A DNA stretch of 64,000 bases from Amia ocellicauda (GCF_036373705.1 NW_027102783.1:5001-69000), one strand, 5' to 3'; positions 22,526 through 36,753 are shown, numbered from the stretch's first letter. Notes: generated by a model from the sequence alone, not told the origin. Numbers and translations are program-made.

Positions 22526-25495
22526 CAGTGGTTCCCAAGCGTTGTAATGCCACGGCACACTTTGCTGAGACCAAAAACCTTCGCGGCGCACCAACATGAA
22601 AAAAAAAAAAAAGGATTTACTAGGTATTGTCTCACCTGAATGGCAACAGGCTGCTAAAACTATTATCACACGCACATTGCATGTTAAAGTATGTCAGTAA
22701 GGGAGTAATTAAAAGGGCAAATGTGTGAAGTGCAAGGAGTGGCCCTTAGTGGTTAGGTAAAAAAGTACACAGACAAACTAAATAATCCCTTGATACAAAT
22801 AATTTATTTAGTGCAGACAGACCAAGACCAGACACAATAAACTATTCGCAGTAAATATAAATTCACAGCAAAATAGGTTCAGTTCACAATATCCTATAAC
22901 AAGCTGTATTTAACGAAGTGGTTAAACGTTACAAAGGGCATTACAATTGTTGAAAAACAATAGCACACGGATCAAACATGCTATCCCCGCCGTTTTATTC
23001 GATTTGATTAGACGTTTCGCGACCGAAATGTTTTGTGTGCAGACTGAACGCACACCTGAGCCGAGCATGATCACAATACATATCCACAGTTAATCTAAGC
23101 AGTATCATATTGTAACCGTTTCGGTCTGTTATCAACCCTTCCGGATCCAAAACCAGGAGTCAGACACCCTTTTCGGTGGACACCCTGTTGACTTCTCACA
23201 AGCACCATCTGCCTTCACAAAGGCAGCGCTAGCAGTGGAAAGAACGAAGAACTGCAGGAGAAACGCCGGGGCTATTTAGAGCCCGATTATTCAACACAGA
23301 GGGGGAAAACCAGGGCCAAATGAGACTTAGAGGAACAGGAGACATCCGACAACAGTATAAAGATAAAAAGGAATTCACCACATGTCCCTTTAATCAATTG
23401 CCTTGCAGTTCCACTGTGTAGCGTTATGTTGGGTGTATTTTGATAAGAGCATTTGGGCTCTGAGCTGAAGCACTGATCTAAAGAAGACCTCTCCACCCCC
23501 AAAGTTATCAGATTTCCTTTGCTCATCAGCTTGGAACTGGTTTGCATCAAAGTGACAGTTTTGGGGAGGATGGCACCGAGAAGAGGCCAAATAGGTTGAA
23601 TCCTGCTATGAGATGTCTGGAGAAAGGGGCCTGTAGGTGATAAAAACTGTTTGAAGTGGACGAGACGAAATCCCGACATAGAGCTACGAACCCGGGCCAA
23701 CCGGCATTTCCAAAAGATGGCATGGATTGACATCAGTCATAAATCAAGCCCCCCTCCATTAGGACACTGGGGGCTGAAACCGAAATCCAATCTCAAGAAC
23801 TCAAGAACCAATCACCTATTGATCTGACAGACTATAAGGAACAGTGCACAGTCTCTCTCTCTCTCTCTCTTTCTCTCTCACCTGAACCAGTAACTCGCTG
23901 CCACAGCTCAACCTGTAGCTCTGTTGCCCGAACCGGAACCAGAAACCAACCAAGTCTTTGCCGGCAACAGAAGAGTTAAACTGGGAGAAGGAGATTGAGC
24001 CGTACGAAGAATTCTTTTAAAGGACTTTATTAAATAAAGAACTTTACAGACTGCGCATGCCCGCCTGTGCCCACCTGATCAGTGGAGTTTTACAGCTGGA
24101 CAATTGAGTAAGTCGAATGTATATGAAAGTGTTCAGTCATTTAAATAGCTATTTGAGTCTTAAGAAACTTGACCCTTGGAACGAACAGGGCCCTGCTTTC
24201 CTCAAAGACTTTGTCTTCAAGTAACTACGGTGGAACCCTGCTTACAAAGAAGATTTTGTGCACAACCTTGGAGCCTTCAAACCAGTGGAAAATCTGTTTG
24301 GAAAAGACTCTAATTTCGCGAAACCCCAACTTCCAGGTGCATCGACTGAGTGGAAGTTCTTGGACAAAGCTGAACCGCACTGCCTTTGTTCCAAACCACA
24401 CGGACCATGTGCCGTGTGCTGTGATCTGAGCCCGAAGACAGAGAGGCCTCTCTGCGACGAAGTTCAGATAAGTTTAACAGTTTGGAGTTCATGATTCATG
24501 ACATTTGAGAAATCAATTAGAAATGTTATTCTGTGATTCATAACTCTAGAATGTGTAATATCATTTAGTTTTCTTAAATATAAATTTGTGTTGCATTAAA
24601 CTGTTTTGTTGATAATTTTAGAAATAAAATCTGTCAACCCCGAGAAATATCTTCTCATTCCTGTTTAACTGTTTAGTCTGAAATTGACACAAGTCAATAG
24701 TCGTTAGATTATTGGTGGCCCTGCCTATCCTTGATCATTGAATAATAATCAGTTAAGGGAAATTGTGGTAACAAGTAACGATAGGATCTTTCTCGGCACC
24801 TAAACGTAAATGAGACTGATATATATATAACGAGAAGTTACCTGACATAAATACTAACCTGCGTAGTTATTTAATGTCTGACTAACAATACTAACGAGAG
24901 ACTCACCTTCGTCTTACTAACCGGTATTGTAGTTAATGTGTTTATAACCTTTTTTGTTTAACGATTTGTGTGTTATCATATGCGATCCCATGGTCTTTGA
25001 TTTGGTCACGGAAGTGATTTGTCTTTGATTTGTTGATCTAGAGTTGAATTTTGATTAGCTTTTCCCTTTTGTATAATTAGTGTAGTGCTACATTTAGTCT
25101 TTGTTTTTGAATAAATTTAACAATTTATATCTTTGGAATTGGTGTCTGTGTCCAATTATTACAGAAATTGAGTTCTACAAGATTCCAGGATTCGTGATAA
25201 GGTGATACTATAAATTCACTTCTTAAATTGAAATTTATAAGTGTACCTTACGATGCAACAGATAGCACTGCAACTCAGTGTAGGTGTGCGTTCAGTCCGG
25301 CAAACACAACATTTCAGTTATGAAACGCTTTCTACAGGTGATGTATAAATGTAATATTTTCACACATTTGAATAAGTTTGATTTGATACAAGATTTATGA
25401 AGTTGACCAAACAAAATGACATAATATTTTTCAGGGGATAAAAATCTCACGACACAATTGGGTAGTCCTCACGGCACACGGGTTGAAAACCACTG
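22526..25495 (+). mobile_element. hAT-like element with long left arm and full LTR
   Basis: 891-bp left arm, then LTR, then right arm; AGCCAAGC follows the right end. The left arm carries several private substitutions (for example GCCGTTTTATTC), also seen in the copies from 41193 onward, linking those long-arm copies. Confidence 0.88.
23417..25257 (+). mobile_element. Solo LTR, complete length
   Basis: Both ends present; the 3' terminus and flank have drifted slightly (CGATGCA then ACAG). The (CT)n tract is short here. Confidence 0.89.
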
Positions 25496-25565
25496 AGCCA
25501 AGCCACGGTGCTTCTTGGCTTTGCACGGCCACTGAGACTGCCAGGGGAAGATGGTGAGAAGCTTC

Positions 25566-25654
25566 CCTTCGATAGCTCAGTAGGTAGAGCGGAGGACTGT
25601 AGGTTTCAGGCAGCGGGCATCCTTAGGTCGCTGGTTCAATTCCGGCTCGAAGGA
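25566..25654 (+). tRNA. tRNA-Tyr (GTA) with intron
   Basis: Full-length copy with one change in the D-loop part of the A box (TAGCTCAGTAGG instead of TAGCTCAGTTGG). Acceptor stem, anticodon, intron and B box are consensus. It could still be functional. Confidence 0.92.
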
Positions 25655-25889
25655 AGGCGTGATTATGGTTTGACATCGGTTTTGGACGAGCTCCCAAATG
25701 TCAAGCCATTGGAATTGCATGAGGACAAGGAGAAAACACCGGAAATTCGGATTTGCTGTGGAGAACTCGCATTGCCCAAACATCTCATATGCATGTGACC
25801 CTTTTCACCCTGAGCCCAGTTTTCTAAACCGGCCAGAAAGCGGTCTGGAACAATCATGAAGCCAACACATTGTGAAGCACTTCACTGAA

Positions 25890-25962
25890 GCCCGGGTAGC
25901 TCAGCCGGTAGAGCATCAGACTTTTAATCTGAGGGTCCAGGGTTCGAGTCCCTGTTCGGGTG
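25890..25962 (+). tRNA. tRNA-Lys (TTT)
   Basis: Full-length copy with A and B boxes intact, T72 form, no T-run directly downstream. Located in the unit whose hAT left terminus has been deleted (junction near 26438). Confidence 0.94.
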
Positions 25963-26437
25963 CCTTGTTGACCGAGGGCCATGATGGTGAAAAGCCTGGA
26001 TGGCCTTCCAGGTGACAATGAAATATGCAGTTGCGTCTAGGCAAGGTGTCTAGTCCTGTTTGCTTCTTTCGGCAAATATCCAGCCTGGGCAAGTGTTGTC
26101 TTCCAGAGGCAAGTCAAGCCAGGAACTCTGAGAGATGTTTTTGCCGTTGACGACGTGTCACTTTAGAACAGCACAACATCCATCTCTACTTGACTTGGCA
26201 CAATCTGTGAGGGTTGGGCCAATACAACGTGTCCACACATTTGCAGGCGTCTTGAAATACTTGGAATGACCTGTGGCCCCATGCCATGCAGAAGTCCACA
26301 GCTATGCGTGTCAGCATGCTCTGCTCCTCATCCCCAATGTGCCACTTGTAAGAACTTTGTAAAAAGCGACAGAGAACATGATCAGCAAAGAAACACAATT
26401 CTCCTGAGAACGACAATCATCGTGCCGATCGTAATCT

Positions 26438-27352
26438 CGTGTGTGTCTCGAATGGCAACAGGCTGCTAAAACTATTATCACACGCACATTGCATGTTAAA
26501 GTATGTCAGTAAGGGAGTAATTAAAAGGGCAAATGTGTGAAGTGCAAGGAGTGGCCCTTAGTGGTTAGGTAAAAAAGTACACAGACAAACTAAATAATCC
26601 CTTGATACAAATAATTTATTTAGTGCAGACAGACCAAGACCAGCCACAATAAACTATTCGCAGTAAATATAAATTCACAGCAAAATAGGTTCAGTTCACA
26701 ATATCCTATAACAAGCTGCACAAAGGCAGCGCTAGCAGTGGAAAGAACGAAGAACTGCAGGAGAAACGCCGGGGCTATTTAGAGCCCGATTATTCAACAC
26801 AGAGGGGGAAAACCAGGGCCAAATGAGACTTAGAGGAACAGGAGACATCCAACAACAGTATAAAGATAAAAAGGAATTCACCACATGTCCCTTTAATCAA
26901 TTGCCTTGCAGTTCCACTGTGTAGCGTTATGTTGGGTGTATTTTGATAAGAGCATTTGGGCTCTGAGCTGAAGCACTGATCTAAAGAAGACCTCTCCACC
27001 CCCAAAGTTATCAGATTTCCTTTGCTCATCAGCTTGGAACTGGTTTGCATCAAAGTGACAGTTTTGGGGAGGATGGCACCGAGAAGAGGCCAAATAGGTT
27101 GAATCCTGCTATGAGATGTCTGGAGAAAGGGGCCTGTAGGTGATAAAAACTCTTTGAAGTGGACGAGAGCCGAAATCCCGACATAGAGCTACGAACCCGG
27201 GCCAACCGGCATTTCCAAAAGATGGCATGGATTGACATCAGTCATAAATCAAGCCCCCCTCCATTAGGACACTGGGGGCTGAAACCGAAATCCAATCTCA
27301 AGAACTCAAGAACCAATCACCTATTGATCTGACAGACTATAAGGAACAGTGC

Positions 27353-27398
<46 letters not shown>

Positions 27399-29013
27399 AC
27401 CTGAACCAGTAACTCGCTGCCACAGCTCAACCTGTAGCTCTGTTGCCCGAACCAGAACCAGAAACCAACCAAGTCTTTGCCGGCAACAGAAGAGTTAAAC
27501 TGGGAGAAGGAGATTGAGCCGTACGAAGAATTCTTTTAAAGGACTTTATTAAATAAAGAACTTTACAGACTGCGCATGCCCGCCTGTGCCCACCTGATCA
27601 GTGGAGTTTTACAGTTGGACAATTGAGTAAGTCGAATGTATATGAAAGTGTTCAGTCATTTAAATAGCTATTTGAGTCTTAAGAAACTTGACCCTTGGAA
27701 CGAACAGGGCCCTGATTTCCTCAAAGACTTTGCTTCAAGTAACTACGGTGGAACCCTGCTTACAAAGAAGATTTTGTGCACAAACTTGGAGCCTTCAAAC
27801 CAGTGGAAAATCTGTTTGGAAAAGACTCTAATTTCGCGAAACCCCAACTTCCAGGTGCATCGACTGAGTGGAAGTTCTTGGACAAAGCCGAACCGCACTG
27901 CCTTTGTTCCAAACCACACGGACCATGTGCCGTGTGCTGTGATCTGAGCCCGAAGACAGAGAGGCCTCTCTGCGACGAAGTTCAGATAAGTTTAACAGTT
28001 TGGAGTTCATGATTCATGACATTTGAGAAATCAATTAGAAATGTTATTCTGTGATTCATAACTCTAGAATGTGTAATATCATTTAGTTTTCTTAAATATA
28101 AATATGTGTTGCATTAAACTGTTTTGTTGATAATTTTAGAAATAAAATCTGTCAACCCTGAGAAATATCTTCTCATTCCTGTTTAACTGTTTAGTCTGAA
28201 ATTGACACAAGTCAATAGACGTTAGATTATTGGTGGCCCTGCCTATCCTTGATCATTGAATAATAATCAGTTAAGGGAAATTGTGGTAACAAGTAACGAT
28301 AGGATCTTTCTCGGCACCTAAACGTAAATGAGACTGATATATATATAACGAGAAGTTACCTGACATAAATACTAACCTGCCTAGTTATTTAATGTCTGAC
28401 TAACAATACTAACGAGAGACTCACCTTCGTCTTACTAACCGGTATTGTAGTTAATGTGTTTATAACCTTTTTTGTTTAACGATTTGTGTGTTATCATATG
28501 CGATCCCATGGTCTTTGATTTGGTCACGGAAGTGATTTGTCTTTGATTTGTTGATCTAGAGTTGAATTTTGATTAGCTTTTCCCTTTTGTATAATTAGTG
28601 TAGTGCTACATTTAGTCTTTGTTTTTGAATAAATTTAACAATTTATATCTTTGGAATTGGTGTCTGTGTCCAATTATTACAGAAATTGAGTTCTACAAGA
28701 TTCCAGGATTCGTGATAAGGTGATACTATAAATTCACTTCTTAAATTGAAATTTATAAGTGTACCTTACGATACAACTGATAGCACTGCAACTCAGTGTA
28801 GGTGTGCGTTCAGTCCGGCAAACACAACATTTCAGTTATGAAACGCTTTCTACAGGTGATGTATAAATGTAATATTTTCACACATTTGAATAAGTTTGAT
28901 TTGATACAAGATTTATGAAGTTGACCAAACAAAATGACATAATATTTTTCAGGGGATAAAAATCTCACGACACAATTGGGTAGTCCTCACGGCACACGGG
29001 TTGAAAACCACTG
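26438..29013 (+). mobile_element. hAT-like element with left terminus deleted
   Basis: The left terminal repeat, the poly-A tract and the upstream AGCCAAGC are gone. Spacer sequence GTAATCTC is joined through a short GTGTGTCTC filler to AATGGCAACAGG. The 309-bp left-arm deletion is also present. The right end and its AGCCAAGC are normal. Confidence 0.85.
26920..28775 (+). mobile_element. Solo LTR, complete length
   Basis: ACTG on both sides, termini TGTAGCG and CGATACA. Confidence 0.9.
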
Positions 29014-29083
29014 AGCCAAGCCACGGTGCTTCTTGGCTTTGCACGGCCACTGAGACTGCCAGGGGAAGACGGTGAGAAGCTTC

Positions 29084-29172
29084 CCTTCGATAGCTCAGTT
29101 GGTAGAACGGAGGACTGTAGGTTTCAGGCAGCGGGCATCCTTAGGTCGCTGATTCAATTCCGGCTCGAAGGA
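29084..29172 (+). tRNA. tRNA-Tyr (GTA), variant copy
   Basis: Full-length, but with GGTAGAACGG in the D arm (one D-stem G changed to A) and GCTGATTCAATTCC in the T arm, which changes the first B-box region. Either change may reduce transcription or folding. Acceptor stem and anticodon are intact. Possibly on its way to a pseudogene. Confidence 0.85.
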
Positions 29173-29407
29173 AGTCGTGATTATGGTTTGACATCGGTTT
29201 TGGACGAGCTCCCAAATGTCAAGCCATTGGAATTGCATGAGGACAAGGAGAAAACACCGGAAATTCGGATTTGCTGTGGAGAACTCGCATTGCCCAAACA
29301 TCTCATATGCATGTGACCCTTTTCACCCTGAGCCCAGTTTTCTAAACCGGCCAGAAAGCGGTCTGGAACAATCATGAAGCCCACACATTGTGAAGCACTT
29401 CACTGAA

Positions 29408-29480
29408 GCCCGGGTAGCTCAGCCGGTAGAGCATCAGACTTTTAATCTGAGGGTCCAGGGTTCGAGTCCCTGTTCGGGTG
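29408..29480 (+). tRNA. tRNA-Lys (TTT)
   Basis: Full-length, boxes intact, T72 form. The 3' flank is GCCTTGTTGACC with no T-run. Confidence 0.94.
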
Positions 29481-29968
29481 CCTTGTTGACCGAGGGCCCT
29501 GATGGTGAAAAGCCTGGATGGCCTTCCAGTTGACAATGAAATATGCAGTTGCGTCTAGGCAAGCTGTCTAGTCCTCTTTGCTTCTTTTGGCAAATATCCA
29601 GCCTGGGCAAGTGTTGTCTTCCAGAGGCAAGTCAAGCCAGGAACTCTGACGACGTGTCACTTTAGAACAGCACAACATGCATCTCTACTTGACTTGGCAC
29701 AATCTGTGAGGGTTGGGCCAACACAACGTGTCCACACATTTGCAGGCGTCTTGAAATACTTGGAATGACCTGTGGCCCCATGCCATGCAGAAGTCCACAG
29801 CTATGCGTGTCAGCATGCTCTGCTCCTCATCCCCAATGTGCCACTTGTAAGAACTTTGTAAAAAGCGACAGAGAACATGATCAGCAAAGAAACACAATTC
29901 TCCTGAGAACGACAATCATCGTGCCGATCGTAATCTCAGTGCATACCTGGATGCCCAACAAGCCAAGC

Positions 29969-30983
29969 CAGTGGTTCCCAAGCGTTGTAATGCCACGGCA
30001 CACTTTGCTGAGACCAAAAACCTTCGCGGCGCACCAACATGAAAAAAAAAAAAAAGGATTTACTAGGTATTGTCTCACCTGAATGGCAACAGGCTGCTAA
30101 AACTATTATCACACGCACATTGCATGTTAAAGTATGTCAGTAAGGGAGTAATTAAAAGGGCAAATGTGTGAAGTGCAAGGAGTGGCCCTTAGTGGTTAGG
30201 TAAAAAAGTACACAGACAAACTAAATAATCCCTTGATACAAATCATTTATTTAGTGCAGACAGACCAAGACCAGCCACAATAAACTATTCGCAGTAAATA
30301 TAAATTCACAGCAAAATAGGTTCAGTTCACAATATCCTATAACAAGCTGCACAAAGGCAGCGCTAGCAGTGGAAAGAACGAAGAACTGCAGGAGAAACGC
30401 CGGGGCTATTTAGAGCCCGATTATTCAACACAGAGGGGGAAAACCAAGGCCAAATGAGACTTAGAGGAACAGGAGACATCCAACAACAGTATAAAGATGA
30501 AAAGGAATTCACCACATGTCCCTTTAATCAATTGCCTTGCAGTTCCACTGTGTAGCGTTATGTTGGGTGTATTTTGATAAGAGCATTTGGGCTCTGAGCT
30601 GAAGCACTGATCTAAAGAAGACCTCTCCACCCCCAAAGTTATCAGATTTCCTTTGCTCATCAGCTTGGAACTGGTTTGCATCAAAGTGACAGTTTTGGGG
30701 AGGATGGCACCGAGAAGAGGCCAAATAGGTTGAATCCTGCTATGAGATGTCTGGAGAAAGGGGCCTGTAGGTGATAAAAACTCTTTGAAGTGGACGAGAG
30801 CCGAAATCCCGACATAGAGCTACGAACCCGGGCCAACCGGCATTTCCAAAAGATGGCATGGATTGACATCAGTCATAAATCAAGCCCCCCTCCATTAGGA
30901 CACTGGGGGCTGAAACCGAAATCTAATCTCAAGAACTCAAGAACCAATCACCTATTGATCTGACAGACTATAAGGAACAGTGC

Positions 30984-31029
<46 letters not shown>

Positions 31030-32655
31030 TTTCTCTCTCACCTGAACCAGTAACTCGCTGCCACAGCTCAACCTGTAGCTCTGTTGCCCGAACCGGAACC
31101 AGAAACCAACCAAGTCTTTGCCGGCAACAGAAGAGTTAAACTGGGAGAAGGAGATTGAGCCGTACGAAGAATTCTTTTAAAGGACTTTATTAAATAAAGA
31201 ACTTTACAGACTGCGCATGCCCGCCTGTGCCCACCTGATCAGTGGAGTTTTACAGCTGGACAATTGAGTAAGTCGAATGTATATGAAAGTGTTCAGTCAT
31301 TTAAATAGCTATTTGAGTCTTAAGAAACTTGACCCTTGGAACGAACAGGGCTCTGCTTTCCTCAAAGACTTTGTCTTCAAGTAACTACGGTGGAACCCTG
31401 CTTACAAAGAAGATTTTGTGCACAACCTTGGAGCCTTCAAACCAGTGGAAAATCTGTTTGGAAAAGACTCTAATTTCGCGAAACCCCAATTTCCAGGTGC
31501 ATCGACTGAGTGGAAGTTCTTGGACAAAGCCGAACCGCACTGCCTTTGTTCCAAACCACACGGACCATGTGCCGTGTGCTGTGATCTGAGCCCGAAGACA
31601 GAGAGGCCTCTCTGCGACGAAGTTCAGATAAGTTTAACAGTTTGGAGTTCATGATTCATGACATTTGAGAAATCAATTAGAAATGTTATTCTGTGATTCA
31701 AAACTCTAGAATGTGTAATATCATTTAGTTTTCTTAAATATAAATGTGTGTTGCATTAAACTGTTTTGTTGATAATTTTAGAAATAAAATCTGTCAACCC
31801 CGAGAAATATCTTCTCATTCCTGTTTAACTGTTTAGTCTGAAATTGACACAAGTCAATAGACGTTAGATTATTGGTGGCCCTGCCTATCCTTGATCATTG
31901 AATAATAATCAGTTAAGGGAAATTGTGGTAACAAGTAATGATAGGATCTTTCTCGGCACCTAAACGTAAATGAGACTGATATATATATAACGAGAAGTTA
32001 CCTGACATAAATACTAACCTGCGTAGTTATTTAATGTCTGACTAACAATACTAACGAGAGACTCACCTTCGTCTTACTAACCGGTATTGTAGTTAATGTG
32101 TTTATAACCTTTTTTGTTTAACGATTTGTGTGTTATCATATGCGATCCCATGGTCTTTGATTTGGTCACGGAAGTGATTTGTCTTTGATTTGTTGATCTA
32201 GAGTTGAATTTTAATTAGCTTTTCCCTTTTGTATAATTAGTGTAGTGCTACATTTAGTCTTTGTTTTTGAATAAATTTAACAATTTATATCTTTGGAATT
32301 GGTGTCTGTGTCCAATTATCACAGAAATTGAGTTCTACAAGATTCCAGGATTCGTGATAAGGTGATACTATAAATTCACTTCTTAAATTGAAATTTATAA
32401 GTGTACCTTACGATACAACTGATAGCACTGCAACTCAGTGTAGGTGTGCGTTCAGTCCGGCAAACACAACATTTCAGTTATGAAACGCTTTCTACAGGTG
32501 ATGTATAAATGTAATATTTTCACACATTTGAATAAGTTTGATTTGATACAAGATTTATGAAGTTGACCAAACAAAATGACATAATATTTTTCAGGGGATA
32601 AAAATCTCACGACACAATTGGGTAGTCCTCACGGCACACGGGTTGAAAACCACTG
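29969..32655 (+). mobile_element. hAT-like element, short left arm, full LTR
   Basis: Both termini and both AGCCAAGC copies are present; the left arm is 582 bp. Confidence 0.89.
30551..32417 (+). mobile_element. Solo LTR, complete length
   Basis: ACTG on both sides; in the 3961-bp complete unit. Confidence 0.9.
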
Positions 32656-32725
32656 AGCCAAGCCACGGTGCCTCTTGGCTTTGCACGGCCACTGAGACTG
32701 CCAGGGGAAGACGGTGAGAAGCTTC

Positions 32726-32814
32726 CCTTCGATAGCTCAGTTGGTAGAGCGGAGGACTGTAGGTTTCAGACAGCGGGCATCCTTAGGTCGCTGGTTCAAT
32801 TCCGGCTCGAAGGA
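32726..32814 (+). tRNA. tRNA-Tyr (GTA) with intron
   Basis: Exons match consensus. The intron has one change (TTTCAGACAG instead of TTTCAGGCAG), shared with the copy at 36665, so these two genes are sister copies. Confidence 0.94.
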
Positions 32815-33040
32815 AGGCGTGATTATGGTTTGACATCGGTTTTGGACGAGCTCCCAAATGTCAAGCCATTGGAATTGCATGAGGACAAGGAGAAAACACC
32901 GGAAATTCGGATTTGCTGTGGAGAACTCGCATTGCCCAAACATCTCATATGCATGTGACCCTGAGCCCAGTTTTCTAAACCGGCCAGAAAGCGGTCTGGA
33001 ACAATCATGAAGCCAACACATTGTGAAGCACTTCACTGAA

Positions 33041-33113
33041 GCCCGGGTAGCTCAGCCGGTAGAGCATCAGACTTTTAATCTGAGGGTCCAGGGTTCGAGT
33101 CCCTGTTCGGGTG
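33041..33113 (+). tRNA. tRNA-Lys (TTT)
   Basis: Full-length, T72 form. The Tyr-Lys spacer of this unit is 9 bp shorter than the others (missing CTTTTCACC before CTGAGCCC), so it also lacks the TTTT present there elsewhere. Confidence 0.94.
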
Positions 33114-33620
33114 CCTTGTTGACCGAGGGCCGTGATGGTGAAAAGCCTGGATGGCCTTCCAGGTGACAATGAAATATGCAGTTGTGTCTAGGCAAGGTGT
33201 CTAGTCCTCTTTGCTTCTTTCGGCAAATATCCTGCCTGGGCAAGTGTTGTCTTCCAGAGGCAAGTCAAGCCAGGAACTCTGAGAGATGTTTTTGCCGTTG
33301 ACGACGTGTCACTTTAGAACAGCACAACATGCATCTCTACTTGACTTGGCACAATCTGTGAGGGTTGGGCCAACACAACGTGTCCACACATTTGCAGGCG
33401 TCTTGAAATACTTGGAATGACCTGTGGCCCCATGCCATGCAGAAGTCCACAGCTATGCGTGTCAGCATGCTCTGCTCTTCATCCCCAATGTGCCACTTGT
33501 AAGAACTTTGTAAAAAGCGACAGAGAACATGATCAGCAAAGAAACACAATTCTCCTGAGAACGACAATCATCGTGCCGATCGTAATCTCAGTGCATACCT
33601 GGATGCCCAACAAGCCAAGC

Positions 33621-36594
33621 CAGTGGTTCCCAAGCGTTGTAATGCCACGGCACACTTTGCTGAGACCAAAAACCTTCGCGGCGCACCAACATGAAAAAAA
33701 AAAAAAAGGATTTACTAGGTATTGTCTCATCTGAATGGCAACAGGCTGCTAAAACTATTATCACACGCACATTGCATGTTAAAGTATGTCAGTAAGGGAG
33801 TAATTAAAAGGGCAAATGTGTGAAGTGCAAGGAGTGGCCCTTAGTGGTTAGGTAAAAAAGTACACAGACAAACTAAATAATCCCTTGATACAAATCATTT
33901 ATTTAGTGCAGACAGACCAAGACCAGCCACAATAAACTATTCGCAGTAAATATAAATTCACAGCAAAATAGGTTCAGTTCACAATATCCTATAACAAGCT
34001 GTATTTAACGAAGTAGTTAAACGTTACAAAGGGCATTACAATTGTTGAAAAACAATAGCACACGGATCAAACATGCTATCCCCGCCATTTTATTCGATTT
34101 GATTAGACGTTTCGCGACCGAAATGTTTTGTGTGCAGACTGAACGCACACCTGAGCCGAGCACGATCACAATACATATCCACAGTTAATCTAAGCAGTAT
34201 CATATTGTAACCATTTCGGTCTGTTATCAACCCTTCCGGATCCAAAACCAGGAGTCAGACACCCTTTTCGGTGGACATGCTGTTGACTTCTCACAAGCAC
34301 CATCTGCCTTCACAAAGGCAGCGCTAGCAGTGGAAAGAACGAAGAACTGCAGAAGAAACGCCGGGGCTATTTAGAGCCCGATTATTCAACACAGAGGGGG
34401 GAAACCAAAGCCAAATGAGACTTAGAGGAACAGGAGACATCCAACAACAGTATAAAGATGAAAAGGAATTCACCACATGTCCCTTTAATCAATTGCCTTG
34501 CAGTTCCACTGTGTAGCGTTATGTTGGGTGTATTTTGATAAGAGCATTTGGGCTCTGAGCTGAAGCACTGATCTAAAGAAGACCTCTCCACCCCCAAAGT
34601 TATCAGATTTCCTTTGCTCATCAGCTTGGAACTGGTTTGCATCAAAGTGACAGTTTTGGGGAGGATGGCACCGAGAAGAGGCCAAATAGGTTGAATCCTG
34701 CTATGAGATGTCTGGAGAAAGGGGCCTGTAGGTGATAAAAACTCTTTGAAGTGGACGAGAGCCGAAATCCCGACATAGAGCTACGAACCCGGGCCAACCG
34801 GCATTTCCAAATGATGGCATGGATTGACATCAGTCATAAATCAAGCCCCCCTCCATTAGGACACTGGGGGCTGAAACCGAAATCCAATCTCAAGAACTCA
34901 AGAACCAATCACCTACTGATCTGACAGACTATAAGGAACAGTGCACAGTCTCTCTCTCTCTCTCTCTCTTTCTCTCTCACCTGAACCAGTAACTCGCTGC
35001 CACAGCTCAACCTGTAGCTCTGTTGCCCGAACCAGAACCAGAAACCAACCAAGTCTTTGCCGGCAACAGAAGAGTTAAACTGGGAGAAGTAGATTGAGCC
35101 GTACGAAGAATTCTATTAAAGGACTATATTAAAGAAAGAACTTTACAGACTGCGCATGCCCGCCTGTGCCCACCTGATCAGTGGAGTTTTACAGCTGGAC
35201 AATTGAGTAAGTCGAATGTATATGAAAGTGTTCAGTCATTTAAATAGCTATTTGAGTCTTAAGAAACTTGACCCTTGGAACGAACAGGGCCCTGCTTTCC
35301 TCAAAGACTTTGTCTTCAAGTAACTACGGTGGAACCCTGCTTACAAAGAAGATTTTGTGCACAACCTTGGAGCCTTCAAACCAGTGGAAAATCTGTTTGG
35401 AAAAGACTCTAATTTCGCGAAACCCCAATTTCCAGGTGCATCGACTGAGTGGAAGTTCTTGGACAAAGCCGAACCGCACTGCCTTTGTTCCAAACCACAC
35501 GGACCATATGCCGTGTGCTGTGATCTGAGCCCGAAGACAGAGAGGCCTCTCTGCGACGAAGTTCAGATAAGTTTAACAGTTTGGAGTTCATGATTCATGA
35601 CATTTGAGAAATCAATTAGAAATGTTATTCTGTGATTCATAACTCTAGAATGTGTAATATCATTTAGTTTTCTTAAATATAAATGTGTGTTGCATTAAAC
35701 TGTTTTGTTGATAATTTTAGAAATAAAATCTGTCAACCCCGAGAAATATCTTCTCATTCCTGTTTAACTGTTTAGTCTGAAATTGACACAAGTCAATAGA
35801 CGTTAGATAATTGGTGTCCCTGCCTATCCATGATCATTGAATAATAATCAGTTAAGGGAAATTGTGGTAACAAGTAACGATAGGATCTTTCTCGGCACCT
35901 AAACGTAAATGAGACTGATATATATATAACGAGAAGTTACCTGACATAAATACTAACCTGCGTAGTTATTTAATGTCTGACTAACAATACTAACGAGAGA
36001 CTCACCTTCGTCTTACTAACCGGTATTGTAGTTAATGTGTTTATAACCTTTTTTGTTTAACGATTTGTGTGTTATCATATGCGATCCCATGGTCTTTGAT
36101 TTGGTCACGGAAGTGATTTGTCTTTGATTTGTTGATCTAGAGTTGAATTTTAATTAGCTTTTCCCTTTTGTATAATTAGTGTAGTGCTACATTTAGTCTT
36201 TGTTTTTGAATAAATTTAACAATTTATATCTTTGGAATTGGTGTCTGTGTCCAATTATTACAGAAATTGAGTTCTACAAGATTCCAGGATTCGTGATAAG
36301 GTGATACTATAAATTCACTTCTTAAATTGAAATTTATAAGTGTACCTTACGATACAACTGATAGCACTGCAACTCAGTGTAGGTGTGCGTTCAGTCCGGC
36401 AAACACAACATTTCAGTTATGAAACGCTTTCTACAGGTGATGTATAAATGTAATATTTTCACACATTTGAATAAGTTTGATTTGATACAAGATTTATGAA
36501 GTTGACCAAACAAAATGACATAATATTTTTCAGGGGATAAAAATCTCACGACACAATTGGGTAGTCCTCACGGCACACGGGTTGAAAACCACTG
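33621..36594 (+). mobile_element. hAT-like element, long left arm, full LTR
   Basis: Both termini and both AGCCAAGC copies are present; 891-bp left arm. Together with the preceding tRNA block it makes the complete unit form. Confidence 0.9.
34512..36356 (+). mobile_element. Solo LTR, complete length
   Basis: ACTG on both sides; short (CT)n tract near 34949-34979. Confidence 0.9.
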
Positions 36595-36664
36595 AGCCAA
36601 GCCACGGTGCTTCTTGGCTTTGCACGGCCACTGAGACTGCCAGGGGAAGACGGTGAGAAGCTTC

Positions 36665-36753
36665 CCTTCGATAGCTCAGTTGGTAGAGCGGAGGACTGTA
36701 GGTTTCAGACAGCGGGCATCCTTAGGTCGCTGGTTCAATTCCGGCTCGAAGGA
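36665..36753 (+). tRNA. tRNA-Tyr (GTA) with intron
   Basis: Consensus exons with the same intron variant as the copy at 32726. Just downstream TATGGCTTGAC replaces TATGGTTTGAC. The TTTT potential terminator is kept. Confidence 0.94.
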
